The notes beneath the pieces were generated by a model. The model saw nothing but the letters and a program-made list of their open reading frames with translations, did no database searches and was not told the origin of the DNA. The translations under genes and the position numbers were made by a program. From JAOPZW01 sp963788935 (GTDB lineage: Bacteria > Actinomycetota > Thermoleophilia > Solirubrobacterales > Solirubrobacteraceae), in contig CAWBIM010000015.1 of NCBI GenBank assembly GCA_963788935.1, positions 72,279 through 136,278 on the forward strand: a stretch of DNA of 64,000 bases, written 5' to 3'. This document shows, piece after piece, positions 55,057 to 64,000 of the stretch (the stretch's first letter is position 1; each line of letters begins with the position of its first letter).

Positions 55057-56223
55057 CTACCCCGCCTCGTCGTGCGGCGCACCGACGAGCCGGCGGCGCT
55101 CGAGCGCCCACCACAGCTCCATGACCTCGGTCGCGTTGCGCAGGCTCGCCCCGGTCAGCTCCTCGAAGCGCTTGAGCCGGTGGCGCAGCGTGTTCGGGTG
55201 GACGTGCAACGCGCGCGCGGTGTCGTCCATCCGCATCCCGTTGTCGAGCCACGTGCGCAGCGTCGCCTCGATCTCGGGGCCGTGCTTCCCGAGGCTCCCG
55301 AGCGGCTCGAGGTACCGCGCGACGAACGCGTCCCCCAGCGCCTGGTCGACGAGCACGGCCGGCAGGATCGACAGATCCGCGAGCGAGTGCACGCCCTCGT
55401 GCCCGAACGCGAGCGCGGTCTGCAGCGCGCGGCTGGCCTGGGTGAAGCCGGCCGGGAGCGCGTCGAGCGTGCAGCGGCGCCCGATCCCGACCGTCATCCC
55501 GGCGATCGCCACCGGCTTGCGCGCCGTGACCCCGATGACGTCGCCGTCGAGTCCGGTGACGAGCCCATCGTTGCCGGCCAGCGCGATGGCGGTCCGGTGC
55601 GACAGGAGCTTCGTGTCATCCCCGTTGTGGGCGCGGGCACGGAACGGGACGTACTCGCGCTCGGGGTCGATCCCGTAGGCGGCGCTGTCGCGGCGCAGCT
55701 CGGCGGCGTCGCTGCTCCCCGTCAGCAGGGCGAGGACGAACGCGTCGCGGCGCTGCTGCTCCTCACGCGCGAGCTGGAGCTCGACCTCGCGGTGCGAGGC
55801 CGCGACGACGTCCATCACCGCGTCGGCCCAGCGCCAGAGCGTCTCGCTGAAGGCGAGCACGGTGCCGACCTCGGCGCCCTCGTCGCGCGCCAGCTCGCCG
55901 AAGCGGTTCCAGATGACGCTCACCGCGACCCGGTGCGCGTGCAGGACCGCCTCGACCGCGAGCCCCTGCTCGGCGCGCTCGCGGGCGAGCGCGGCCGAGG
56001 CCTCGAGCTCCTCCTCGTTGGGCGGCCGGACGTCGTGGAGCGCGGCGAGCTCGCGGGTCATGGTGGCCTGGACCGCGCCGCGCAGGGTGGCGCGCGGCAG
56101 GCGCCGGAATTCCGGGACCGCCTCGCGGATGCGCGCGACGACGTCGTCCGCGAGCGTGTCGCGCTCGGCCTCGAGCGCGGCGACGAGGGCACGGACAGCC
56201 GGTTCGACGGCGGCCTCGGTCAT
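55057..56223 (-). CDS. PucR-family transcriptional regulator
   Basis: Encodes 388 residues from ATG 56223. The N-terminal region is helical (EELEASAALARERAEQGLAV), a GGDEF-related middle region runs about residues 160-280, and the C-terminal HTH of PucR type reads LRTWLDNGMRMDDTARALHV followed by HPNTLRHRLKRFEELTGASL. PucR-type regulators control purine or other catabolic genes. The target here is unknown; the divergent or adjacent DMT transporter is a candidate. Confidence 0.9.
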   Translation of the reverse strand: MTEAAVEPAVRALVAALEAERDTLADDVVARIREAVPEFRRLPRATLRGAVQATMTRELAALHDVRPPNEEELEASAALARERAEQGLAVEAVLHAHRVAVSVIWNRFGELARDEGAEVGTVLAFSETLWRWADAVMDVVAASHREVELQLAREEQQRRDAFVLALLTGSSDAAELRRDSAAYGIDPEREYVPFRARAHNGDDTKLLSHRTAIALAGNDGLVTGLDGDVIGVTARKPVAIAGMTVGIGRRCTLDALPAGFTQASRALQTALAFGHEGVHSLADLSILPAVLVDQALGDAFVARYLEPLGSLGKHGPEIEATLRTWLDNGMRMDDTARALHVHPNTLRHRLKRFEELTGASLRNATEVMELWWALERRRLVGAPHDEAG

Positions 56224-56278
56224 CCGCCGCGACCATACTCCCGCCCCCACTGGCCGTGTGGCGGTCTTTCGACTGCGC

Positions 56279-57157
56279 TCAGGCGGCGACGGCCGCGGGG
56301 CGCCCGTGGCCGTGGCCCGGCGTGAGGAGCGCGGCCGCGGCGACGAGTCCGAACGCGACCAGCTGGGCGGCGAGCATCAGCCCGCCGGCGAGCGCGTCGC
56401 CGAACACGACGATCCCGCCGAGGATGCACGTGACGTTCGCCGCCGTCGACGTGCACGCGATGACCGGCACCGCGTCGCCCTGCTGGAAGCCGCGCGCGGA
56501 GGCGAGGAAGGCGAGGACGCTCGCGATGATCGCGGCGAGCAGCCACGGGCTCGCGATGAGGGCGAGCGGACCGTCCGGGGCGACCTGCGTGAGCGCCTTG
56601 ACCGCGACGTCCGAGACGCCGAACAGCGTGCCCGCGGCCGCGCCGAGCACCGCGCCGTGGTGGCGGACCGGCGCGCCGAGCTTCGGGACGATGATGAGCA
56701 GCGCGCCCATCGCGAGCATCCCGCCCTCGAAGCCGAGCAGCGCGGGCAGCGCGACGGCGTGATGGGTCGTCGTCGCGTGCGGCAGCGTGACCATGAGCAG
56801 CAGCAGGCCGCCGGCCGTCATCGCCACGCCGGCCCACTGCCGGCGCGGGATGTGGAACCCGAAGACCCGGTTGCCGAGGACCGCGAGCATCACGACCCCG
56901 GTCGAGAGCACGGCCTGCACGGTGCTCAGGGGGGCGAGCGCGAGCGCGACGACGTGCAGCCCCCAGCCGGCGAACCCGATCCCCAGGCCGATGAGGAACC
57001 ACCGCGTCGTGAAGAGCGACCGGGCGCTCGCGAACGGCTTCTGGAAATTCACGGCGCACGCGTGGTTGGCGCCGCGGTGCTTGCAGAGGAAGCCGAGCTG
57101 CGTCAGGAAGGCGCACGCGAGCGCGACGCCGAGGCCGATGTTCAAGGTCATCACCAT
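56279..57157 (-). CDS. DMT-superfamily transporter
   Basis: About 292 residues. The start is 57157 or 57151 (MVMTLNIG); GGGAC lies upstream. Nine or ten hydrophobic segments are seen: LGVALACAFLTQLGFLCKHR, FLIGLGIGFAGWGLHVVALA, STVQAVLSTGVVMLAVLGNR and others, ending HGHGRPAAVAA. The SxVQ-type motif and layout resemble the NIPA/EamA-like group. It could carry Mg2+ or a small organic compound. It is divergent from the GGDEF gene. Confidence 0.85.
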   Translation of the reverse strand: MVMTLNIGLGVALACAFLTQLGFLCKHRGANHACAVNFQKPFASARSLFTTRWFLIGLGIGFAGWGLHVVALALAPLSTVQAVLSTGVVMLAVLGNRVFGFHIPRRQWAGVAMTAGGLLLLMVTLPHATTTHHAVALPALLGFEGGMLAMGALLIIVPKLGAPVRHHGAVLGAAAGTLFGVSDVAVKALTQVAPDGPLALIASPWLLAAIIASVLAFLASARGFQQGDAVPVIACTSTAANVTCILGGIVVFGDALAGGLMLAAQLVAFGLVAAAALLTPGHGHGRPAAVAA

Positions 57158-57339
57158 CAGTGTCCCGCGCGGAGCGATCTCACACATCGGGCCGATGCAC
57201 GAAGTTCGGACGGGTCCGTTGGAGGTACGGACAACCGAACCTCGCCGAGGGGACAGCCGCACCTCCCGTTGCCGCGCGCTGTGTGTTCGCCGGAGGCCGG
57301 CCTTCATTTCCTCGGCCTGCGGGCGATGACGGGGGCGAG

Positions 57340-58396
57340 ATGTCCTCTCGCGATCACGGTGTCGGCGACAGCCGCCTCATGGGCCCGGTCTCCGGGCTCC
57401 TCTGGCTGACGGCCGGCATCGCCGCCGCGATCTGCCAGGCGCTGCCCGGGATGCCGGGCACCCGTCCGGTGCTCGCCTGGGCCCTGATCGCCCTCGTGAT
57501 CGCGTACGGCCTCGCGTGCCTGCGCGGCTGGATCCCGTGGGAGCGCGCCGAGCTCCGGCACCACGCGGTCGCGGTCCTGGTCGCGCAGCCGTTCATCGCC
57601 CTCGGCCTGTGGGTGAGCGGGGGCGTCGACTCCTACCTCGGGCCCGTGCTCGTCCTCCCGACCCTCTACGTCGCGTACTTCTTCCCGCCCCGCCTCGCGT
57701 GGCCGCTGGCCGTCGTCGAGATCGCGACGTACTTCACGCCGTTCCTCTACTCCGATTCGGCCGAGGCCCATCTGCTCGTCGGGCGGACGGTCATGTACGG
57801 CGCCGCCTACGCCGGGCTCGTCGCGACCATCCAGTACCTCAAGTCGCACCTCGTGGCCGCCGAGCGCCGCCAGCGCCGGATGGCCCACGAGGACCCGCTG
57901 ACGGGCCTGCCGAACCGCCGCGCCTTCGATTCCGCCCTCGATGCGGCCGTCGCCGCGGGTCGTCCGTTCTCGCTGCTGCTGATCGACGTCGACCGCTTCA
58001 AGTCGATCAACGACACCCACGGCCACACCGTCGGCGACGAGGTGCTGTGCGCGATCGCTTCGCGGACGCGCGCCGCCATCCGCGTCGTCCGACACGCTGG
58101 CCCGCATCGGCGGCGACGAGCTCGCGCTGGTGGCCCCGGGCGCCGCCGGCGAGGGCGCGACGCGTCTCGCGCTCGCCCTGCACGACGCGGTCGCCGACCT
58201 GTACCCGGTCGAGGGCGCCCCGCCGGTGACGCTGACGATCTCGACCGCGACGTACCCGGTCGACGGCCGTCACCGCGACGCCCTCCTGCGCGCCGCCGAC
58301 CAGCGGCTGCACGCGGTCAAGGACATGCGCCCGCCGGTCTCCGGCCGGCTCCGTCGGCGCGGCGCGCTTGGGGCGTTTCCGCTGGTCCGTTCGTAG
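57340..58396 (+). CDS. Membrane diguanylate cyclase-like (GGDEF) protein, one frameshift
   Basis: About 351 residues, corrected for one extra base at about 58089 (GTCCGAC for GTCGAC). GGGGGCGAG precedes the ATG. Five or six membrane segments span residues about 20-165 (LLWLTAGIAAAICQALPG, VLAWALIALVIAYGLACL and others). The GGDEF domain has EDPLTGLPNRRAFDSAL, LLLIDVDRFKSINDTHGHTV and, after the shift, RIGGDELALVAPG. GGDEL still carries the metal-binding and active-site residues, so c-di-GMP synthesis is possible. An inhibitory RxxD site is not obvious. Confidence 0.85.
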
Positions 58397-58420
58397 CCGT
58401 TCGGCCTCGGCGCCGCCCGG

Positions 58421-61400
58421 TCAGCGCATCAGCCGCGCCGGGATCTCCACGACGTGCGAGACGACGGCGCCCTGGAACTCGCTCGGGAGCGCGGTCCCCG
58501 GCGGCGTCGCGCCGACGATGCGGACGATCGGGACCGAGGCCGTCGTGATGTCGCCGTTGCGGTCGAACCCGAAGCTGCCGAGGATGCCGTCGTCGACCTT
58601 GCTCGCGCGCAGCCGCTCGAGCACCGAGGCGCGGGTCCCGTCGGAGCGCGCGATCGCGTCGAGCACGAGCTCCGTGGCCTGGGCCGCCTCGAGCACCCCG
58701 ACGAACTGCGCGCCGGTGCCGATGTCGCGCACGAACCGGCGGCCCGCCGGCGTGAGGGAGAACGCGGCGCGCGGCAGGTCCTGGGTGGCGACGTACAGAC
58801 CGTGCGCGGCCCGGCCGGCCCGCTTGAGGACCTCCGGGACGTTCTCGAAGAAGAAGCCGGCCATGATCGGGACGCGCGGGCCGAGGCGGGCGCGTAGGGC
58901 CTTCAGGAGTCGGTCGCCGCCGTCGAACGGGTCGCCGCCGAGGACGACGCCCTGGGCGCCCGACCGCGCGATCCGGTCGGCCAGCCGCGCAGTAGCTCCG
59001 CGCCCGCGAGTCGTAGGTGCCGGAGCCGGCGAGCCGCAGGCCGAGCTTCCTCGCCGTCCGCCGGAACGGGTCCGACAGCAGTCCCTTCCAGAAGTCCGAG
59101 CCGTCGTCGAGCACGTACATGCTGTCGCAGGCCGAGACGGCGGGCGAGCACCGCGAACGCGACCCCGGCGAGATCGTCGCCCGGGAGCAGCCGGACGTAG
59201 TTGCGCTCGCCCGTCGGGTAGTAGACGTCGGGTTCACCGCGGTAGCCATTCGGCGGCGGCAGGCCTCGTCGGGTGAGCCCCGGGTACGTGTTCGCGGGGC
59301 TGATCATCGCCAGCGGCCCGCCCGGAGCCCGGTTGAGGATCGGGATCTCGATACTGCGCGCAGTCGGAGTTGAAGGGGCCGATCAGCGCCACGAGCCGCT
59401 TGACGCCCGCATACGCGTTCGCGTTCGCCGCGCACCGACGGTTCTCGAAGTTGCCGGTCTGCGCGGTGGAGTCGTCGCAGGAGCGGTAGCCGACGGAGTA
59501 TCCGCCCGGCCTTGAACCCGTGCTGGCGTAGGACGAGGCGGATCGCGTCGGCGATCGCGCGCGTGCGGGCGCCGCCGGGTCCCTGGAGCGGGAGGTCGGA
59601 GGCGATCAGGACGTCCGGCGTGCCGGCCGCCGGCGACGAGCTCGCCGCACGCCGATCCCGGCAGGGTCCCGGCCGGGGTCCCGCCCGCGGTGCTCACCCA
59701 CGCGGAGCCGGCGCCGGCCGCGAGCGCCTGCACCGCGGCGATCGGCGTCGTCGCCGTGACCTTGCCGCTGCGGGGATCGATCCGCGTCACGATGCCGTGG
59801 AGGTAGTTCGCGGTCCACAGTGCGCCCGCGCCGTAGGCGGTGTAGGTGACGCCGAGACCGACGTCGATCGTGCTGGTGACGGGGCTCGGCCCCGGCTCGA
59901 TCCGCCACACGACGCCTTCCTGGTCGGCCGTCACCCAGATCTTGCCGCCGCCCACCGCGATCGCGCTCGTCGCGCGGGTTCCGACACGGATCGTCTGGCC
60001 GGGCGTGTTGGTGCGGGGGTCGATCCGCGTGACGTCGGCCTCGGAGATGAACCACACCCCCTCCCGGCCGGCCGCGATCCGCTCGGCGACGACGTCGATC
60101 GTCGCCACGCGCCGGCCCGTGTCGAGATCGATGCGGGAGACGGTGCGGTCGGGGTTGATCGCCCAGAGCGCACCCGCACCGACCGCGATGTTGGCGTAGC
60201 CCCAGTTGTAGCGCGAGGCGAACGCGCCGCCCGACCTGTCCGGCAGCCGCACCGTGCGGGTGACCTCGCCGCTGCGCGGATCGAGGCGCGAGATGCTGAC
60301 GGTGTAGTTGCCGTCGCTCCGGCCGCCGCCGTTGCCGATCCAGATGGCGCCGCCGCCCGCGGCGATGTCGGTCGGGACGCCGCGCGTGCGGAACGTGCGC
60401 GTGACCGCCCGGTCTCCGCGGATCGATGCGCGAGACGGTGCGGTCCTGCGTGTTGAGCACCCAGACGGCCCCTCGCCGACGGCGACGTTGCTCGGGGCGG
60501 TCGCGGCCGCGATCAGCGACGCGCGGTCGCCCGTGCCGCCGTCGAGGGCCACGACCCCGCTGCCGAGCGGCGCGGCCGCGGCGCGCTCGCCGCCGCCGGT
60601 CAGCGCCACCACCCCCGCCGCGAGCGCCACGGCGAGCGTGACCGCCCCGGCCGCGAGGATGGCATGGCGCCGACGTACCAGGCCGCGGCCGAAGGACGAC
60701 GTCGGCCGCGGTCCTGCCGGGGCGAGCCCCAGCGTGTCGCGCGCCGCCTCGATCAGCCCGCCGCAGGTCGGGTACCGCTCGCCCGGCTCCTTCGCGAGGC
60801 CGCGCTGCAGAACCGCATCGACCGCCGGATCCGGCAGCGGCGGCGGCGCCTGCTGCATGTGGGCCCACAGCATCTCGGCCTCGCTGCGGCGCGCGAACGG
60901 CGGCGCGCCCGTGAGGCCCTCATAGAGCACGCACGCCAGCGAGTAGCCGTCCGTGCGCCCGTCGACGGCCTCGCCCCGGATCTGCTCGGGGGCGATGTAG
61001 TCGAGCGTGCCGACGATCTGACCGGTGCGCGTGGCGTCGCCGGAGTCGCCCCCGGCCCGCTTCGTGATGCCGAAGTCGGTGAGGTACGCGTGGTCGTCCT
61101 CGTCGAGGAGGATGTTCGCCGGCTTGACGTCGCGGTGCACGAGGCCGCGGCGGTGGGCCGCGTCCAGGGCGCCGGCGACCTGGGCGAGGATGCCGAGCGA
61201 GGCGCTCGGGCGCGATCTCGTGCTGGAGCACCGTGTCGAGGTCGTCGCCGTCGACGAAGCGCATCGCCAGGTACAGCCGACCGTCCTGCTCGCCGGCGCC
61301 ATAGATCGGCACGACGCTCGCGTGATCGAGCGAGGCGGCGAGCTTCGGCTCCTTGAGGAACCGCGCGCGGAACTGCGCGTCGTCGGCGAGCTCGGGCGCC

Positions 61401-61534
61401 ATCACCTTCAGGGCCACCGGCCGGTCCAGGGTCAGGTCGGTCGCCCGGTACACGACGCCCATCCCGCCGCGGCCGAGGACCGCGTCGATCCGGTAGCCGG
61501 CGAACGTCGTGCCGGGGGCGATCGCGGCGGTCAT
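58421..61534 (-). CDS. Ser/Thr kinase-propeller-periplasmic-binding fusion, many indels
   Basis: About 1,035 residues reconstructed. The start MTAAIAPGTTFAGYRID overlaps the BTAD gene stop (ATGA). Kinase (about 1-270): GRGGMGVVYRA, VALKVMAPEL, GLVHRDVKPANILL, YLTDFG. One membrane helix (HAILAAGAVTLAVALAAGVV) follows. A beta-propeller with repeats such as TVSISRLDPRSGEVTRTVRL and GALWAINPDRTVSRIDLDTG comes next, then a type I periplasmic-binding domain (ENVPEVLKRAGRAAHGLYVA; RNGDITTASVPIVRIVG). Indels at about 58988, 59143, 59358, 59504, 59625, 60419, 60470 and 61204 break the frame. A ligand sensor outside would signal through the kinase inside (inference). Confidence 0.8.
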
Positions 61535-63138
61535 GACGCCGCCCCGGTCAGCGACCAGCCGAACCGCGTTGCGGCGTCGGGCGGTGCGCGGCCGTCGACG
61601 GCCGGCGCGCGGCGGACGAGGACCGTCGGAGCCGGCGGGGCGGCGGCGAGCGCGGTGCGGACCGCGCCGAGGCCCTCCTCGGCCCATCGGTCGGAGAGCC
61701 CGACGACGAGCAGCCCGGCCTCCGCGCCGAGCGCCATCACGCCCCGGCGGCCGGGCCGGGCGAGCAGCGGCTCGGCCACGACGCCCGCCTGGCGCTGGAC
61801 GATCAGCGACGCGTCGGCGAGCAGCCGGCTGGCATCGCGACCGTTGTCGTGATCGCCGCCGGACGCGGCGCCCATGAGGCGCAGCGGGGCGCCGGTGGCG
61901 CGCGCGAGCCACGCCCCGAGCTCGAGCGCGGCCCAGTCGTGCTCGGCCGCGCCGAAGGGGACGACGACCGGGCCGTCGCGCGGCGCGCCGCCGGCCCGCA
62001 GGAGGACCGCGACGTCGCAGGTCGCCCGCTCGAGAACTGTTCGGGCCTCGGCGCTGAGCGGCGCGTCGCCGGCATCGATCAGCAGCAGGTCGGCGTCCTC
62101 GCGGTCTGCGAGTCGGGCGATGTCGGCGCCCGGGGTAGGGCGACGCGAACGCCGCGCTGCGCGCCGCGACGCCTTTCGATCGGAGCTCGTCGGCACGGGC
62201 GGCCAGCCCCGCCGTCGCTTGGCGCAGGTCGGAGGGGCCGACGACGGCCGCGACGATCAGCTCGCGCTCGGGCTTCGCGGCGGCCAGCGGCTCCGCGAGG
62301 CGGAGCAGCGCGTCGAGGCCGTCGAGGGCGGCCGGGAACGACGAGGACGGACCGGTCCGGGGTCGGCTTCGCCGCCGGGGCGGCGCGGTCGGATGCCCGG
62401 GCGGGCGCGTCGAGCGCGGGGTCCTGGCGGAGGATCGCCTGCTCGAGCCGCCGGAGCTCCGCGCTCGGCTCGAGCCCGAGCTCCTCGGAGAGCTCGCGGC
62501 GCGCCTGTTGGTACGCGCTCAGAGCCTCGGCCTGGCGGCCCGAGCGGTACAGCGCGAGCATCAGCTGGCCTCTCAGCCGCTCGCGCAGGGGATGCGCGCC
62601 GATCAGCGCCTCGAGCTCGCCGACGAGCTCGCGCGGCGCGGCCGGCGGCGAGGTCGGCGTCGATGCGCTCCTCGATCGCGACGAGCCGCAGCTCCTCGAG
62701 GCGCTGGACGTGGCCTGGGCGAACGGCTCGTACGCGAGGTCGGCGAGCGCGTCGCCCCGCCACAGCGCAAGCGCCTCGCGCAGCGTCCGCGCGGCCGCCT
62801 CGGGCTCGGCGCTGCGCGCGCCTTCGCGACGCAGTCGCTCGAACCGGGCCGCGTCGAGCTCGGCCGGGCTCCACGCGCAGGACGTAGCCCGGCGCGCGGG
62901 TCGTCAGCCGGTCCGGGCCGAGCTGCGCGCGCAGCCGCGAGACGTAGATGTGGATGCTCTTGGCGGCCGTCGCCGGCTCGGCCTCGCCCCAGAGCGCGGC
63001 GTGCAGCCGATCGGTCGAGACGACCTCGTTGGCGTGCAGCAGCAGGATCGCGAGGAGCGAGCGCGGCTTCACCCCGCCGAGAGGAAGCGAGCGATCGCGC
63101 TCGCGTACCTCCACGGGGCCAAGGAGCCGGAATTCCAT
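61531..63138 (-). CDS. BTAD-type regulator with stress-protein-like C-terminus, five indels
   Basis: About 535 residues. The N-terminal OmpR-like winged helix has GGVKPRSLLAILLLHANEVV and KSIHIYVSRLRAQLG. The bacterial transcriptional activation domain follows with HVQRLEELRLVAIEERIDAD and SAYQQARRELSEELGLEPSA. The C-terminal 250 residues resemble two Usp-like units: ADLLLIDAGDAPLSAEAR, TCDVAVLLRAGG, VVVPFGAAEHDW and LLVVGLSDRWAEEGLGAVRT. Indels near 62865, 62713, 62638, 62334 and 62132 break the frame. It is translationally coupled to the kinase fusion, so the two probably act in one pathway. SARP/AfsR-like activators often respond to Ser/Thr kinases. Confidence 0.78.
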
Positions 63139-63284
63139 ATGCGCTCACGCCTGTCGAGCGAACGTACCACTCCGTCCCGGCCCGGCCGCGTATACCGAGC
63201 GCGACCGTCGGCATCAACCGCCCGCGCGCAGCCTGTGCCCACGACGGACCGCACCCGGATGGTCCGCACCGCACAGGAGTCACT

Positions 63285-63807
63285 ATGATGCACCACCGTT
63301 TCACCCGCACCGCCGCGATCGCCGTGGCGATCGCCGCGTTTGCGGCGCCGTCGGCTGTCGCCCGAGCCGGATCGCCTCGTCATCCACCCGGGTCGCCGGC
63401 GGCCAGGCGCAGCCGGACCTGCGCTCGCCGGACGCGATCGACGCCGCCTCTCGCCCGCGACCGTCGCGCAGGACGGCCGATCCCCCGACACCCGCGACGC
63501 CGCCGAGGGCCGCGGGACCGCCAACAGCCCGGAGGTCGTCGTGGTCAAGCTCGTCGAACCGCGCGTCACGACCGTCGACGGGTTCCACTGGGCCGACGCC
63601 GCCATCGGCGCGGGCACGCTCCTCGGGCTCATCCTGCTCGCGGTGGGTGGCGGCGCGATCGCGGTTGTGCGTCGGCGGCGCCGCGCGGCGCCGCGCGTAA
63701 CTGGGTTGTCGAGCGGCGCGGGTTCGGGGGTTGAGCGCCGCGCTCGCGGCCGGCGGGCTGGGGCGAGGCGGGTCCGGCGTACGCGGGACCGCACGACGGT
63801 GAAGTGA
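63285..63807 (+). CDS. Short secreted membrane protein with internal repeat, frames broken
   Basis: AGGAG at 63275-63279 precedes ATG 63285. The signal peptide (MMHHRFTRTAAIAVAIAAFA) is in frame 1, PDLRSPDAIDAASRP in frame 2, and GRSPDTRDAAEGRGTANSPE to the end in frame 3. Single-base insertions near 63366 and 63455 join them. LRSPDAIDAA and GRSPDTRDAA are internal repeats. The C-terminus has a membrane helix (GAGTLLGLILLAVGGGAIAV) and a basic tail. This form is typical of small Solirubrobacterales membrane proteins of unknown function. It diverges from the BTAD gene. Confidence 0.6.
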
Positions 63808-64000
63808 CGAGGTCCCGGGCTCGCTGAGCCTTGGGTGCGCACTGCCCACGCCGATGGCGCGGGCGGTGCGCACGCGCGTGGTGCTCGCTGCGGCGCCCGA
63901 CGACCTGGCCGAGTCGCTCGGCGATCGCCCGACGCCGTTCCACTCCGCTACTCCCCCGCCGGAGTAGGTCAGTCGGTTAAACAAGCGGCGGAGCGGCCGA
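63808..64000. other. 193-bp right edge, no gene seen
   Basis: Nothing recognisable is coded here. TACTCC/GGAGTA at 63949-63954 and 63961-63966 form a short hairpin. The self-complementary octamer GTGCGCAC occurs twice. A promoter for a gene beyond the window is possible. Confidence 0.35.

Noticed and set aside
63950..64000. tRNA-like 5' half (TAGGTCAGTCGGTTAAAC) at the right edge
   Set aside because: A GGTC D-stem would need a GACC-like partner before the anticodon stem and none is present. The window ends before any T-arm.

Overview
This window is chromosomal DNA from a very GC-rich actinobacterium, most likely of the class Thermoleophilia (Solirubrobacterales; Conexibacter or Solirubrobacter-like). 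That placement is inference. It rests on the base composition, actinobacterial families (F420/LLM and PPOX-type oxidoreductases, PucR and BTAD regulators, DUF2277), a Solirubrobacter-type surface protein (28919-29497), and type IV pilus ATPase genes in one run with aroE, mltG, ruvX and alaS. I see no phage, insertion sequence, CRISPR array, rRNA or tRNA.

Layout. 1-8 kb: a partial cupin/TPR protein, small proteins, a secreted M28 peptidase, a GH13 glycoside hydrolase-type enzyme, a MerR regulator and an aldo/keto reductase. 8.0-9.7 kb: arsR-arsM-arsC. 9.8-22.8 kb: one long minus-strand run, mnmA (with an IscU-like N-terminal domain), alaS, ruvX, mltG, a PPOX-type oxidoreductase, aroE, pilB, a MarR-GNAT fusion, pilT and pilC, mostly with overlapping ends. 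23-29.5 kb: tandem cupins, an SDR, TerC behind a probable yybP-ykoY manganese riboswitch, an acyl-CoA dehydrogenase, a hydrolase and two surface proteins.

29.6-48 kb holds the most interesting organisation: two parallel modules. Each has a minus-strand two-component system followed by a lipoprotein of one shared family, and each faces a plus-strand export operon. Module 1 faces a MacAB-like adaptor/ATPase/FtsX set plus a lipoprotein. Module 2 faces two heavy-metal-type RND pumps separated by a tiny adaptor-like lipoprotein. In each module a module-specific pair of 11-bp-spaced repeats lies both upstream of the response regulator and at the end of the kinase gene just before the lipoprotein gene. 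These look like autoregulatory response-regulator sites.

48-58 kb: aspS, hisS, a metallo-beta-lactamase fold protein, an M29-like peptidase, two DMT transporters, an LLM oxidoreductase, a PucR regulator and a GGDEF protein. 58.4-63.1 kb: a BTAD regulator joined to a stress-protein-like region, translationally coupled to a Ser/Thr kinase that continues through a membrane segment into a beta-propeller and a periplasmic-binding-protein domain.

Quality caveat. About 27 single-base indels, nearly all insertions in G/C contexts, break otherwise intact genes. They cluster at 23-28 kb and 58-63.5 kb. Sequencing error is the simplest explanation, so coordinates given for broken genes span the reconstructed gene.
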